This document shows positions 43,441 to 52,607 of a stretch of DNA of 64,000 bases, one piece after another. The stretch covers positions 1 through 64,000 of the forward strand of contig CALAJQ010000017.1 of assembly GCA_937922785.1 (NCBI GenBank), read 5' to 3'. A program made the position numbers and the translations under genes. Position 1 is the stretch's first letter. Each line of letters opens with the position of its first letter. The DNA comes from an uncultured Acidimicrobiales bacterium (lineage in GTDB: Bacteria > Actinomycetota > Acidimicrobiia > Acidimicrobiales > SZUA-35). The notes below the pieces were generated by a model. That model saw only the letters and a list, made by a program, of their open reading frames with translations, ran no database searches and was not told where the DNA came from.

Positions 43441-43920
43441 ATGCAAGTAAACATGAACATCAACGGCGAAGCCGTAAGCGAAGATGTAGAAGCCCGGACA
43501 CTATTGGTTCACTTCATCCGAGACGATGTGGGGCTTACCGGCACCCACTGGGGTTGCGACACCAGCAACTGTGGAACCTGTGTAGTCCTCATTGACGGTG
43601 AACCAGTGAAGTCCTGCACAACCTTGGCAGCAATGGCCAGCGGTCACGACATCACCACGGTTGAAGGCCTTGAAGTAGACAACGTGCTCGACCCAGTGCA
43701 AGAAGGCTTCATGCAGTGCCACGGCCTGCAATGTGGCTTCTGTACCCCCGGCATGATGCTTACTGCCCGCGCGCTGCTTAACAACAATCCAAACCCAAGC
43801 GAGGAAGTGATACGGGAAGCAATCTCGGGTCAGATCTGCCGCTGTACCGGCTATTCAACAATCGTTAGGTCCATCCAATGGGCCGCAGAACACGGGACGC
43901 CTGTCTCGGTGGGGAACTAG
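43441..43920 (+). CDS. coxS: Aerobic CO dehydrogenase small ([2Fe-2S]) subunit
   Basis: The 159-residue protein has both Fe-S motifs: a plant-type [2Fe-2S] cluster with GCDTSNCGTCVVLIDG and KSCTT, and a C-terminal cluster with CHGLQCGFCTPGM and GQICRCTG. It passes electrons from the molybdenum site to FAD. It follows coxM after one base. Confidence 0.95.
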   Translation: MQVNMNINGEAVSEDVEARTLLVHFIRDDVGLTGTHWGCDTSNCGTCVVLIDGEPVKSCTTLAAMASGHDITTVEGLEVDNVLDPVQEGFMQCHGLQCGFCTPGMMLTARALLNNNPNPSEEVIREAISGQICRCTGYSTIVRSIQWAAEHGTPVSVGN

Positions 43921-43923
43921 AAC

Positions 43924-46299
43924 ATGACAACAACAGAACCAGCACCAACAGAGGAACGACCGATTGGTTTCGGGAAGCTGCTTCGCAAGGAAGACCCTCG
44001 CCTAATTCGAGGCATGGGCAACTTCGTTGACGACATTCAGCTTAAGGGAATGCTCCATCTGGCCATTCTCCGCTCACCAATGGCTCACGCCAAGATTGTC
44101 AGCATCGACAAGTCCGCGGCAGAAGCAATGGAAGGCGTAGTAGCAGTCGTCACTGGTGAAGACCTCGCTGGCCATGGCCTAGCTTGGATGCCAACACTTT
44201 CAAACGACGTGCAGGCCGTGTTAGCTACCGACAAGGTTCGCTTCCAGCATCAAGAAGTTGCATTTGTTGTTGCCACCGACCGTTACATCGCTCGAGACGC
44301 ACTTGAGCAGATCGACGTTGAGTACGAATGGATCGACCCAGTAGTCGACGTTCGCACTGCAATGAACCCAGACGTTCCGGTAATCCGGACCGATCTTGAA
44401 GGCAAAACCGACAACCACGTTTTCGACTGGGAAACCGGCGACGCGGCGGCAACACAAGCCGTTTTCGACAACGCCGATGTTGTCGTTAAACAGGAAGTCA
44501 TCTACCCCCGTTCACATCCAGCTCCGATGGAGACATGCGGCTGTGTCGCTGACCTCAATCGGGTGTCAGGGCAGCTAAACCTGTGGAGCACCACTCAGGC
44601 GCCCCACGCCCACCGGACCGTTTATGCGTTGGTGGCAGGTCTTCCCGAGCACAAGATCAGAGTGATTGCCCCCGACATTGGCGGCGGCTTTGGCAACAAG
44701 GTACCGATCTACCCCGGATATGTGTGCGCTATTGTTGCGTCGCTTCTCATCGGCAAGCCAGTTAAGTGGATGGAAGACCGTACCGAGAACCTCGTAACCA
44801 CCGGCTTCGCCCGTGATTATGTGATGCAAGGCGAGATCGCCGCCACTAAGGAAGGCAAGATCCTTGCTATCAGAACCGACGTCCTAGCCGACCACGGTGC
44901 CTTCAACGGCGTTGCTGCTCCAGTGAAGTACCCGGCCGGATTCTTCGGCGTGTTCACCGGCAGCTACGACATCGAAGCTGCGTATTGTTCGATGAAGGCC
45001 GTCTACACCAACAAGGCGCCGGGTGGCGTCGCCTACGCATGTTCGTTCCGAATCACCGAAGCGGTGTATCTGGTTGAACGCATGGTCGACGTGCTAGCCC
45101 TCGAGCTAGACATGGATTCGGCCGAACTCAGGCTGAAGAACCTGATCAAAGAAGATCAATTCCCGTATGAGACTAAGACCGGTTGGGTCTATGACTCGGG
45201 CAACTACGAGCCGGCCCTGCGTAAAGCCATGGAGATGGCTGGTTACGACGAGCTTCGTCGTGAACAGGCCGAAAAGCGTGAACGGGGCGAGCTGATGGGT
45301 ATTGGCCTGTCGTTCTTCACCGAAGCCGTTGGTGCCGGTCCTCGTAAGGACATGGACATCTTGGGTCTAGGCATGGCCGATGGTTGCGAGCTTCGTATCC
45401 ACCCAACGGGTAAGGCCGTCGTTCGGCTTTCAGTTAAGACTCAGGGGCAAGGCCACGAAACCACGTTCGCTCAGATCGTGGCGGAGGAAATCGGCATCCC
45501 GCCTGAAGACATCGAAGTAGTGCATGGCGATACCGATAACACACCGTTTGGCCTTGGTACCTATGGGTCTCGGTCAACTCCGGTTTCGGGTGCGGCGGCT
45601 GCTTTGGTAACCCGTAAGGTTCGTGACAAGGCGCAGATCATTGCTTCGGGAATGCTTGAAGTTTCGGTGGCCGACCTTGAATGGAACAAGGGTTCATTCA
45701 GCGTTAAGGGCGACCCGTCCAAGTCTGTAACTATTCAAGACATCGCCATGAAGGCCCACGGCGCAGGCGATCTGCCCGAAGGAATCGAAGGCGGCTTGGA
45801 AGCTCAGATTTGTTACAACCCTGAGAATCTGACCTATCCGTTTGGTGCTTACATTTGTGTTGTCGACGTTGACCCTGGAACTGCCGAAGTAAAGGTCCGC
45901 CGCTTCATTGCGGTTGACGACTGCGGCACCCAAATCAACCCGATGATCATTGAGGGTCAGGTGCATGGTGGCTTGGCTGACGGTGTTGGCATGGCCCTGA
46001 TGCAGATGATTTCGTTCGACGAAGACGGCAACTGCCTGTCTGGTTCGTTGATGGAATACCTCATCCCAACTGCTTTGGAAACTCCAGATTGGGAGACAGG
46101 GCACACGGTTACTCCGTCGCCTCACCACCCAATTGGAGCTAAGGGTGTAGGCGAGTCCGCAACGGTTGGCTCACCGCCAGCAGTTGTAAACGCAGTTGTT
46201 GATGCGCTTCGCCCTTACGGGGTCAAGCACGCTGACATGCCGCTCACGCCTTCACGGGTTTGGGAAGCAATGCAGGGCAACCACACGCCACCTATCTAG
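43924..46299 (+). CDS. coxL: Aerobic CO dehydrogenase large (molybdenum) subunit, form I
   Basis: The 791-residue protein is the molybdenum-binding subunit. The active-site loop is AYACSFR with Cys373, matching the AYxCSFR signature of form I enzymes that bind the [CuSMoO2] centre. Form II enzymes have AYRGAGR, which is absent. Further features are PDIGGGFGNKVPIYPGY and the C-terminal PHHPIGAKGVGESATVGSPPAVVNAV. It oxidises CO to CO2, feeding electrons to respiration. Start ATG 43924 follows coxS after three bases. Confidence 0.95.
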   Translation: MTTTEPAPTEERPIGFGKLLRKEDPRLIRGMGNFVDDIQLKGMLHLAILRSPMAHAKIVSIDKSAAEAMEGVVAVVTGEDLAGHGLAWMPTLSNDVQAVLATDKVRFQHQEVAFVVATDRYIARDALEQIDVEYEWIDPVVDVRTAMNPDVPVIRTDLEGKTDNHVFDWETGDAAATQAVFDNADVVVKQEVIYPRSHPAPMETCGCVADLNRVSGQLNLWSTTQAPHAHRTVYALVAGLPEHKIRVIAPDIGGGFGNKVPIYPGYVCAIVASLLIGKPVKWMEDRTENLVTTGFARDYVMQGEIAATKEGKILAIRTDVLADHGAFNGVAAPVKYPAGFFGVFTGSYDIEAAYCSMKAVYTNKAPGGVAYACSFRITEAVYLVERMVDVLALELDMDSAELRLKNLIKEDQFPYETKTGWVYDSGNYEPALRKAMEMAGYDELRREQAEKRERGELMGIGLSFFTEAVGAGPRKDMDILGLGMADGCELRIHPTGKAVVRLSVKTQGQGHETTFAQIVAEEIGIPPEDIEVVHGDTDNTPFGLGTYGSRSTPVSGAAAALVTRKVRDKAQIIASGMLEVSVADLEWNKGSFSVKGDPSKSVTIQDIAMKAHGAGDLPEGIEGGLEAQICYNPENLTYPFGAYICVVDVDPGTAEVKVRRFIAVDDCGTQINPMIIEGQVHGGLADGVGMALMQMISFDEDGNCLSGSLMEYLIPTALETPDWETGHTVTPSPHHPIGAKGVGESATVGSPPAVVNAVVDALRPYGVKHADMPLTPSRVWEAMQGNHTPPI

Positions 46300-46317
46300 G
46301 GCGTACCCTCTCCGTAT

Positions 46318-47220
46318 ATGACTGCACAAAGCCGCCATGCCGCCCGCAAGGGCGAACTGATAGAACAAGGCGTGCCATTCGTTCAGGCCACCGTCGTTCG
46401 GGCCCAGTGCCCGACGTCGGCTCGGCCTGGCGATGCCGCCATCGTTTTGGCCGACGGATCAATCGAAGGGTTCATCGGTGGCCAATGCGCCGAAGGCTCA
46501 GTTCGGGTGGCATCGGTGCCTTTGTTGGAATCGGGCTCTACTTTGTTGCTCCGGATATTGCCCGAAAGTAGCGACGAATATCCAGACGCTGAAGGCGCAA
46601 TCACTGTTGTGAACGAGTGCTTATCTGGGGGAGCGATAGAGATCTTCCTTGAGCCCAACCTGCCAGCGCCGCGTCTGGCCATTGTTGGCAGTACACCGAT
46701 TGCTGATGCCCTGGCCCAATTCGGGGCGCCGCTCGGTTTTGGAGTTGACGTAACAGCAAGTGGGGTTCCCGAAGTCCGAGGCAGCCTGGCTGTACTTATC
46801 TCAAGCCACGGCCGTAACGAGCCCGAGACGATCCGTGCCGCACTAGATGCTGGTGTCGGCTTCATTGGTTTGGTTGCAAGTCCTAAGCGGGGCAGTGCAG
46901 TGTTGGCCGAGTTAGAGCTATCCAGTGAAGAGCTCAAACGGGTTCATTCGCCCGTCGGTTTCGATATTGGAGCGAAGACCGCCGAAGAGATCGCAATCTC
47001 GATTCTGGCCAGTGTTGTTCAGGCCGTTCGCCAAGACGGCTTGAAGCCGGCTCAAACCGAAGCGCCAACTCGGCCCGAGTCAGCGATCGATCCGGTGTGC
47101 GGCATGACTGTCATGGTTGCTCCTGACACATCCCACCTTGAGGTAGACGGCACCGACTACTGGTTCTGTAACCCAGGCTGTCGAACTCGATACGCCGAAG
47201 AAGTCGGCGTCGCCGGGTGA
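46318..47220 (+). CDS. XdhC/CoxF-like molybdoenzyme maturation protein with C-terminal YHS domain
   Basis: The 300-residue protein has an XdhC-type N-terminus (VVRAQCPTSARPGDAAIVLADGSIEGFIGGQCAEGSVR) and a Rossmann-like middle (LAIVGSTPIADALAQFG, ISSHGRNEPETIRAALDAG). It ends in a YHS metal-binding module with DPVCGMTV and YWFCNPGCRTRYAEE. XdhC proteins handle sulfuration and delivery of the molybdenum cofactor. The fusion suggests a metal, perhaps copper, linked to cofactor completion. It follows coxL by 18 bases and overlaps the ATPase gene. Confidence 0.85.
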   Translation: MTAQSRHAARKGELIEQGVPFVQATVVRAQCPTSARPGDAAIVLADGSIEGFIGGQCAEGSVRVASVPLLESGSTLLLRILPESSDEYPDAEGAITVVNECLSGGAIEIFLEPNLPAPRLAIVGSTPIADALAQFGAPLGFGVDVTASGVPEVRGSLAVLISSHGRNEPETIRAALDAGVGFIGLVASPKRGSAVLAELELSSEELKRVHSPVGFDIGAKTAEEIAISILASVVQAVRQDGLKPAQTEAPTRPESAIDPVCGMTVMVAPDTSHLEVDGTDYWFCNPGCRTRYAEEVGVAG

Positions 47221-48113
47221 CATTCAGCAGTAGGCAAGAACTGGTCAACGCGCTTGAGGGCGTCGACTACCTGGTGGACGAAGGCCTGGCCACAGCACTG
47301 TTCCTGGCGCAGTCGATCCGTCAGCCCTTGCTGCTTGAAGGCGAACCTGGCGTTGGCAAGACAACCGCAGCCAAGGCGATGGCCTCGGTTCTGGGTGGTC
47401 CGCTCATCCGTCTCCAGTGTTATGAAGGCGTCAGTGCTAACGAGGCCCTGTACGAGTGGAACTACTCTCAGCAGCTTCTGGCTATTCAGCTTGCTGGTCA
47501 GGCTGATGACGGGTCTAGCAAGCCCTGGTTGGCGGCTGATGACCTATTCACCGAGGACTACCTGCTTGACCGGCCGCTGCTGAAAGCAGTCCGTCATCCT
47601 GGGCCAGCGCCTGCGGTGTTGCTGATTGATGAGATCGACCGGTCCGATGATGAGTTCGAAGCCTTGCTGTTTGAATTCCTGGGTGAACAGTCTGTGACGG
47701 TTCCCGAAATCGGAACCTTCTCAGCAGTCGTCGACCCAGTGGTGATCCTGACCTCCAACCGGTCCCGTGAGCTGCATGATGCGCTTAAGCGACGGTGTCT
47801 TTACCACTGGATCGAGTTTCCAAGCTTGGAACGAACCGCCGAAATCGTCCGCCGCAATGTCGATGCTGCCGCTCACCCTCTGGTCACAGCCGCAACCGCC
47901 TTTGTGTCTGACGCTCGAGCGCTCGATCTGGATAAGCCGCCTGGTGTGGCCGAGGCAATAGATTGGGTTGGGGCTTTGTCTGCGTTGGGCGTCACAAATC
48001 TTGATGACAGCGAAGCTCGGTCAACTTTAAGCGCTGTTATCAAAACTCCCGATGACATTCGGACGGCAAACGAAGCGATGGACGCCGGGGAACTCTCGGT
48101 CTCTGTTTCCTAG
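47217..48113 (+). CDS. coxD: MoxR-type AAA ATPase (CoxD-like)
   Basis: The 298-residue protein has Walker A EGEPGVGKTTAAKAMA, Walker B VLLIDEIDRSDDEFEALLFEF and the later LTSNRSRELHDALKRRC of MoxR ATPases. The CoxD family is required for assembly of the CO dehydrogenase CuMo site in Oligotropha. GTG start overlaps the XdhC-like stop (GTGA), and the VWA gene follows after eight bases, the usual D-E pair. Confidence 0.9.
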   Translation: MTFSSRQELVNALEGVDYLVDEGLATALFLAQSIRQPLLLEGEPGVGKTTAAKAMASVLGGPLIRLQCYEGVSANEALYEWNYSQQLLAIQLAGQADDGSSKPWLAADDLFTEDYLLDRPLLKAVRHPGPAPAVLLIDEIDRSDDEFEALLFEFLGEQSVTVPEIGTFSAVVDPVVILTSNRSRELHDALKRRCLYHWIEFPSLERTAEIVRRNVDAAAHPLVTAATAFVSDARALDLDKPPGVAEAIDWVGALSALGVTNLDDSEARSTLSAVIKTPDDIRTANEAMDAGELSVSVS

Positions 48114-48121
48114 ATAACTGC

Positions 48122-49330
48122 ATGACTGAGGCCGTCCTATTTCGCTCGGTCGACATTGGCATCTTTGCTTCAGCGATAATCGCCCGATTGCGTTCGGCAG
48201 GTCTAGAGGTTGGCCTGGCCTCGGCCAACAGTTTCAGCGATGGCCTTGCTTGCTGTCCGCCAACTGACGTCTCGACGCTTTATTGGGTTTCACGAACGTG
48301 TCTGGTCAGAGACAAGTCAGACTTTGAAGTCTTTGATCAGGTCTTTGACGCTCTCTTCAACGATTTCAGCTTGGCCATTGCTGAGACTCGAGCCAACGTC
48401 GGCCGGGCCGAAGTGAAGGCTGAAGGATCGATGTTGAAACGCTCCTCCCCAGTTGACGGTCTGGAGATAATGGCTGGACGGGCGCGAAATACCCAGACTC
48501 CGGAGGTCACCGACGACGAAGAAGCAGCGTCGGAGTCCGACGAAGATATTGCGCTGCCCGAATTGTTGCCCAGTGAGTTCGCCGAATTGGCCGAGACTCC
48601 GTTCGACGAACTGAGCCCAGAACAGTTGGATGAGATCGGGTTATGGCTTCCGAGCGTTGTGGCCCACTTCCCGACCCGGCAGAGTCGCAGGCGGCGATCC
48701 GCACATCGGGGCACCAAGATCGATCTGCGCCGCACAATGACCGCAGCGAAATCCACGGGCGGCGTGCCCATGACGTTGGCCCGTCAAGAGGTCCGCAAAA
48801 AGCCACGATCTCTGGTGATGGTCGGCGACGTTAGCGGCTCAATGGAGAGCTTCACACGGATCTACCTGCACCTGATGCGGAGCCTTGTGGTGTTTGGCGA
48901 CGCTGAAGTCTTCACCTTCTCAACCGAACTGCGTCGGGTGACAGTTCCGTTGCGAGACAAGGACCCTCAAGCCGCGATCGACCGCATGACCGCCGAAGTT
49001 GAAGACAGATTCGGTGGCACCAGGATTGCCCAAAGTATCGGTCAGTTGGTGTCCAGCCCCGTGTGGTCTAACTCGCTAAGGGGCGCAGTTGTCCTGGTTG
49101 CTTCTGACGGATGGGATAGCGACACGCCCGAGGCACTCGACCATCAGATGCGAAGGCTTCGGCGGATGGCCCATCGAGTGATCTGGATCAACCCGCGTTC
49201 AGCAGCCACCGACTTCGAACCACTTGTGGCAGGCATGGCCGCAGCGATGGCCCACGTCGATGACCTTGTTAGCGGTCACTCTTTGGCTGCAGTGCGAGAG
49301 CTATTGGCCGCCCTGTCTCAGAGGCGGTAA
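48122..49330 (+). CDS. coxE: VWA-domain protein (CoxE-like)
   Basis: The 402-residue protein has an acidic N-terminal half and a C-terminal von Willebrand A domain with MIDAS motif VGDVSGSMESF. Later parts TFSTELRRVTVPL and GAVVLVASDGWDSDTPEALDHQMRRL are typical of CoxE. It works with the MoxR partner in maturation of the molybdoenzyme. Its last 13 bases overlap the end of the convergent amidohydrolase gene. Confidence 0.9.
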   Translation: MTEAVLFRSVDIGIFASAIIARLRSAGLEVGLASANSFSDGLACCPPTDVSTLYWVSRTCLVRDKSDFEVFDQVFDALFNDFSLAIAETRANVGRAEVKAEGSMLKRSSPVDGLEIMAGRARNTQTPEVTDDEEAASESDEDIALPELLPSEFAELAETPFDELSPEQLDEIGLWLPSVVAHFPTRQSRRRRSAHRGTKIDLRRTMTAAKSTGGVPMTLARQEVRKKPRSLVMVGDVSGSMESFTRIYLHLMRSLVVFGDAEVFTFSTELRRVTVPLRDKDPQAAIDRMTAEVEDRFGGTRIAQSIGQLVSSPVWSNSLRGAVVLVASDGWDSDTPEALDHQMRRLRRMAHRVIWINPRSAATDFEPLVAGMAAAMAHVDDLVSGHSLAAVRELLAALSQRR

Positions 49331-50370
49331 AACGACTCGGCAGTACCGGCGAACATCTGAGCTTGGGCTGCTTGACCATCTTCGGCTGTGAGTTCGACCA
49401 TCGCATCAAAGACGTCTGAGTAGTTGGCCGACACCCGGTCGACTGGGAAGTTCGACGCCACCATGCAGCGCTCGGGCCCAAAAGTGTCAATACAGAACCG
49501 AACGAGCGGCCCAAGTTTGTCCACTAATTCTGGGACACCGGGCTTAGTCGCTGCGTTCTCGTATCCAAAGCCAAGAACCGGCATTAGTAATCCGGAGAGC
49601 TTCACACGGACGTGGGGCTGGGCGGCCACCATAAGCATTCCGTTGCGCCATTGGGCTGCGATTTGGTTTCGAGCAGCCTCGGTAGCGCCGACTCCCTGAA
49701 AATCACCGCCGTACCCGACTGGAGTGCCTGCGTGGCAGAGCACCATTGGAACCTCGGGAATGGCCTCGGCTAATTCGGCGATCTGGCTGAGTTGGGTACT
49801 GTAGGCCCACGCGTCATAAGACAATTCGTGTTCGGCCAGTTGTTCGTAGCCTTTGCGGAAATTGGCGGTCCTGCTCATGTCAGCGTCCTCGGCAAACGGC
49901 ATCACCGCGGGGTTGACGTGAACCGACAACGTGTGGCGGATACCTCTTACTTGGCTGCTCGCAGCCTTGTGTGCTTTGAGAACCGGCGCAACAGCGGCGC
50001 CAAGATTTAGGTCAGCGTGAGCGACGATTCCCGCTGGCGGATCGGCAAGCGTTTCCAGCCATTCAGTTTCGCCGACGGGGTCAAGCGGATCTTTGTCCTT
50101 CCAGCCGGCCTCAATGTGGACGTAACGGCCAACTTTGGACGATGCCGTGTCGGCCCGATAATCCGGAGGCATGTAGTCAGACAACAAGTTGTTGTCTTCG
50201 CCAAAGAAATGCATTGTCGGCTTCGGGAACAAAACCTTGGCGGCTGTCCTGAGGACCTTGTCGTTCCAGCCAAACATCTTCGCTAGAGGCTGTGTGGGGC
50301 GGGGAGTGCCGGCCACGTCGAAGAGGTGGATGTGGGGATCGATTACTTCGTCAAGGTGCAGCTCAGCCAT
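49318..50370 (-). CDS. Amidohydrolase-2-family metal-dependent hydrolase
   Basis: The 350-residue protein is a TIM-barrel amidohydrolase: N-terminal metal ligands in EVIDPHIHLFD (HxH), later VPMVLCHAGTP and the C-terminal FGPERCMVASNFPVDR. Related enzymes are lactonases such as 2-pyrone-4,6-dicarboxylate lactonase or decarboxylases. The substrate is unknown. It lies close to aromatic catabolism genes but in the opposite direction after the cox operon, so a link is speculative. Confidence 0.85.
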   Translation of the reverse strand: MAELHLDEVIDPHIHLFDVAGTPRPTQPLAKMFGWNDKVLRTAAKVLFPKPTMHFFGEDNNLLSDYMPPDYRADTASSKVGRYVHIEAGWKDKDPLDPVGETEWLETLADPPAGIVAHADLNLGAAVAPVLKAHKAASSQVRGIRHTLSVHVNPAVMPFAEDADMSRTANFRKGYEQLAEHELSYDAWAYSTQLSQIAELAEAIPEVPMVLCHAGTPVGYGGDFQGVGATEAARNQIAAQWRNGMLMVAAQPHVRVKLSGLLMPVLGFGYENAATKPGVPELVDKLGPLVRFCIDTFGPERCMVASNFPVDRVSANYSDVFDAMVELTAEDGQAAQAQMFAGTAESFYRL

Positions 50371-50512
50371 CAGTTGAAACTAGTGGCCGACGCCAGCGAG
50401 GGCTATTTGGTTGTCAAGAATCTGGGGTTGTCGACGGGGTGTAGCGCTGCCGCTCGTTGGCGTGTGATGTGCAGTTACTGGTCGACCTGGTTGGATGGCT
50501 ACGGGTTTCTTT

Positions 50513-50553
50513 TCGGGGAGTCCGGTCTCTTCGGGACGCCGATCCCTTTTGCG
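50513..50553 (+). repeat. Repeated hairpin element, copy 1 (imperfect)
   Basis: TCGGGGAGTCCGGTCTCTTCGGGACGCCGATCCCTTTTGCG is nearly the same as the element at 55943-55980. Its stem pairs imperfectly (a few mismatches and bulges), with T-rich sequence after it. It lies just beyond the HNH gene stop. Confidence 0.7.
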
Positions 50554-50556
50554 TCA

Positions 50557-51885
50557 TTAGGCGGCGAGGGTGTGATCGGCCTCCCGCTGGTAGAGAACTG
50601 GCACTGGAGGAGCGATGGTTTTGTGCAGATGTCCGCCGCTCGCTCCGCTCACTAACCGAGTTTCGGCCTGCGGCCGAAACGTCGCAGGTTCAGGGCGATA
50701 CAGAGTCAACCTCCGGTCCGATGCCATTTCTAGCGTCCAGCCTTTGTCATGAATCAGGTGGTGCCAGCGGCGTGAGATGGGTACGAGGTTAGAGAGTTCT
50801 GTCTCGCCTCCGTGGGACGAAAAGTGGACGTGATGTATTTCGATCTGGCTCCACGGCGCCCCGCTAATGGGGCAGCATCCATAGAGCGCTCGAAGTGCTG
50901 CTCTCTGGGATGCAGTGGCCGTCCTAGATTTCCGAGAAGCATTCACATCACCGTCGGGCAGCGAGTCAATTCTTTCTAAGACACAGTCACAAGCCAATTG
51001 TCCCAACGTGCCCGGACTAAGCGGAATGCCGTCGACCGTTTCCATGATCGAGTTCTCGTGCGGACCGCTCGCAAGAGTTTGGCCGTCAGTGATGACGTGC
51101 AGCACGACGCCGGGTTGGTTGTTGTCAGCGGTCGGTTCCACAGCTGCGCCGCGAACAATAAGGTCATGAAGGGCCTGGGCTGAGATGTTGTCGGGCGTCA
51201 GCCCGTGCCCGGAGCCAAGGTCGTCGCACAGCCGACGGTATTCACTAATTAGGGCCGATCGGACTGCGGTTCCTTGAAGCGGGTCAAATACTCCTCCAAT
51301 CCGGAAGGTTTGGTTGTCCCGGGAGGCTGAGACAGAAGCATAAGTTTCTGCCCTAGCCATTTCTTCTGCAGTCTGGCCATGGTCTTTGCGGATCTTGTCT
51401 CGGTAGCGCTGCACTCGCTTGCGGAAGCTATCGACTCCAAGCCGGCTCGCAGCCGACGCCAGTTTGATGTCCTGTTCTGCCAGGACATCAATTTCCGCTG
51501 GTGTCATCCGGCTGGTGATCCGAGCCAAGATGTCCAAGTTCTCAGGAATCACCTCACCCTTGGCAACCGCTTCGCCTAACAACGGGAATCGATTCACAGC
51601 CCGGACCCGGGCTCGGTCGCTCTGAACCGTCGCGTCTGAAACTGAGTTCTTGTCTTTCAACACAACCTCAGCCGGAGGACCGACGCCAGAGTCTTCATGA
51701 GCTTTGGCTTTGTTGCCCAAGCCAACAAGTAGGCCCACGGCATGTCTCTGGAGAAGGCGTGTGCCCGCCACAAGATTGGCAACCGTTTCCGGGGTCGGGT
51801 CTGCTGAGTTGAGGCCCACAATTACCGCTGCAACCTCTGCACAAGCCACTTCTAGATGCTGTTCAAAATCCGCCGATTTAGTCAT
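50557..51885 (-). CDS. DUF222 / HNH endonuclease-domain protein (13E12-like)
   Basis: About 442 residues. The N-terminal DUF222 helical region carries RVRAVNRFPLLGEAVAKGEVIPENLDILARI. The C-terminal HNH nuclease has CPISGAPWSQIEIHHVHFSSHGGETELSNLVPISRRWHHLIHD. This combination is characteristic of actinobacteria, often in many genomic copies with unknown function. The track starts at 51975; ATG 51885 gives the conserved N-terminus. No transposase or terminal repeat is present. A repeated hairpin element lies immediately 3' of the gene. Confidence 0.9.
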   Translation of the reverse strand: MTKSADFEQHLEVACAEVAAVIVGLNSADPTPETVANLVAGTRLLQRHAVGLLVGLGNKAKAHEDSGVGPPAEVVLKDKNSVSDATVQSDRARVRAVNRFPLLGEAVAKGEVIPENLDILARITSRMTPAEIDVLAEQDIKLASAASRLGVDSFRKRVQRYRDKIRKDHGQTAEEMARAETYASVSASRDNQTFRIGGVFDPLQGTAVRSALISEYRRLCDDLGSGHGLTPDNISAQALHDLIVRGAAVEPTADNNQPGVVLHVITDGQTLASGPHENSIMETVDGIPLSPGTLGQLACDCVLERIDSLPDGDVNASRKSRTATASQRAALRALYGCCPISGAPWSQIEIHHVHFSSHGGETELSNLVPISRRWHHLIHDKGWTLEMASDRRLTLYRPEPATFRPQAETRLVSGASGGHLHKTIAPPVPVLYQREADHTLAA

Positions 51886-52022
51886 AAGAACAGTATGACG
51901 ATGGGGTATGACACTATTGATTCGCCCGCTAGCTAAGCGGCCAAGCCGCCCAGTAAATCGAATCGCTGCACCCAATCTTATACCGCGGTGAAAGAACGCG
52001 AAGCCTGTCGTAACTTGGATTC

Positions 52023-52583
52023 ATGGTCCGCTTCGCTCGATTGATGGTGATTGGATTCTTTGCAGTGCTGGCATCAAGCTGCACCGCTGATGAGGTCTTG
52101 ATCGAAGGTCAGGAAGAAGTCCAGCAACAACCCAGCACGACAAAGACCACTACTACCGAAGCCCCCCAGCAGCGTGGGACGGTAACCACCGAAAGTTCTG
52201 ACTCACAAACTGATACCGAGCCACCTTGTATCCCGACGACTGATGGGACCCGTGTGGTCGCTGATCCAGAGAACTGGGTTGGCTATCTCGAAGACTGCTC
52301 GACGCGGGACCCGCTATGGCTTGCCTCTGTCAGTTTGGCCTGTGGTTCCACACCAGACCTAAGGGTAGTTGAGAGTTTCACGGCCGACACCAATAACCGG
52401 GGCACCGAGACACAGCTCTATTCGTCGGAGTCGAGTGGGAACATATGGCCGCTCGAAGTTGGTGCTGAGTTCCCCGCCGAACGCAGACTCGCTTGGCAGA
52501 TTCCCGGCTTTCTTCTCGGGCCGTGGGAAGTAGAAGAGGTCATAGACCACTGCGATGAATCTTCCACAACTCAGAGCTCGTAA
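52023..52583 (+). CDS. Hypothetical lipoprotein
   Basis: The 186-residue protein has a hydrophobic signal peptide with lipobox LASSC, then a Thr/Glu/Gln-rich linker (res 30-75) and a C-terminal domain of about 110 residues with several Cys (EDCSTRDP, SLACGST, DHCDESS) that may form disulfides. No family is recognised. The partner-like domain could bind other secreted proteins. It is convergent with the anti-sigma-like gene. Confidence 0.6.
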   Translation: MVRFARLMVIGFFAVLASSCTADEVLIEGQEEVQQQPSTTKTTTTEAPQQRGTVTTESSDSQTDTEPPCIPTTDGTRVVADPENWVGYLEDCSTRDPLWLASVSLACGSTPDLRVVESFTADTNNRGTETQLYSSESSGNIWPLEVGAEFPAERRLAWQIPGFLLGPWEVEEVIDHCDESSTTQSS

Positions 52584-52607
52584 TTGCAGAGGCTGAACCT
52601 TTTAGAG

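Noticed and set aside
43924-46299. Possible form II CoxL or other xanthine-oxidase-type enzyme
   Set aside because: The active-site loop reads AYACSFR, the form I signature, and the maturation genes fit CO dehydrogenase.
50326-50655. 109-residue plus-strand ORF spanning the gap before the HNH gene
   Set aside because: Overlaps two antisense genes and the hairpin element; composition is not protein-like.
50557-51885. HNH gene as part of an insertion sequence or group II intron
   Set aside because: DUF222 HNH genes are resident in actinobacteria; no reverse transcriptase, transposase or terminal repeats were seen.
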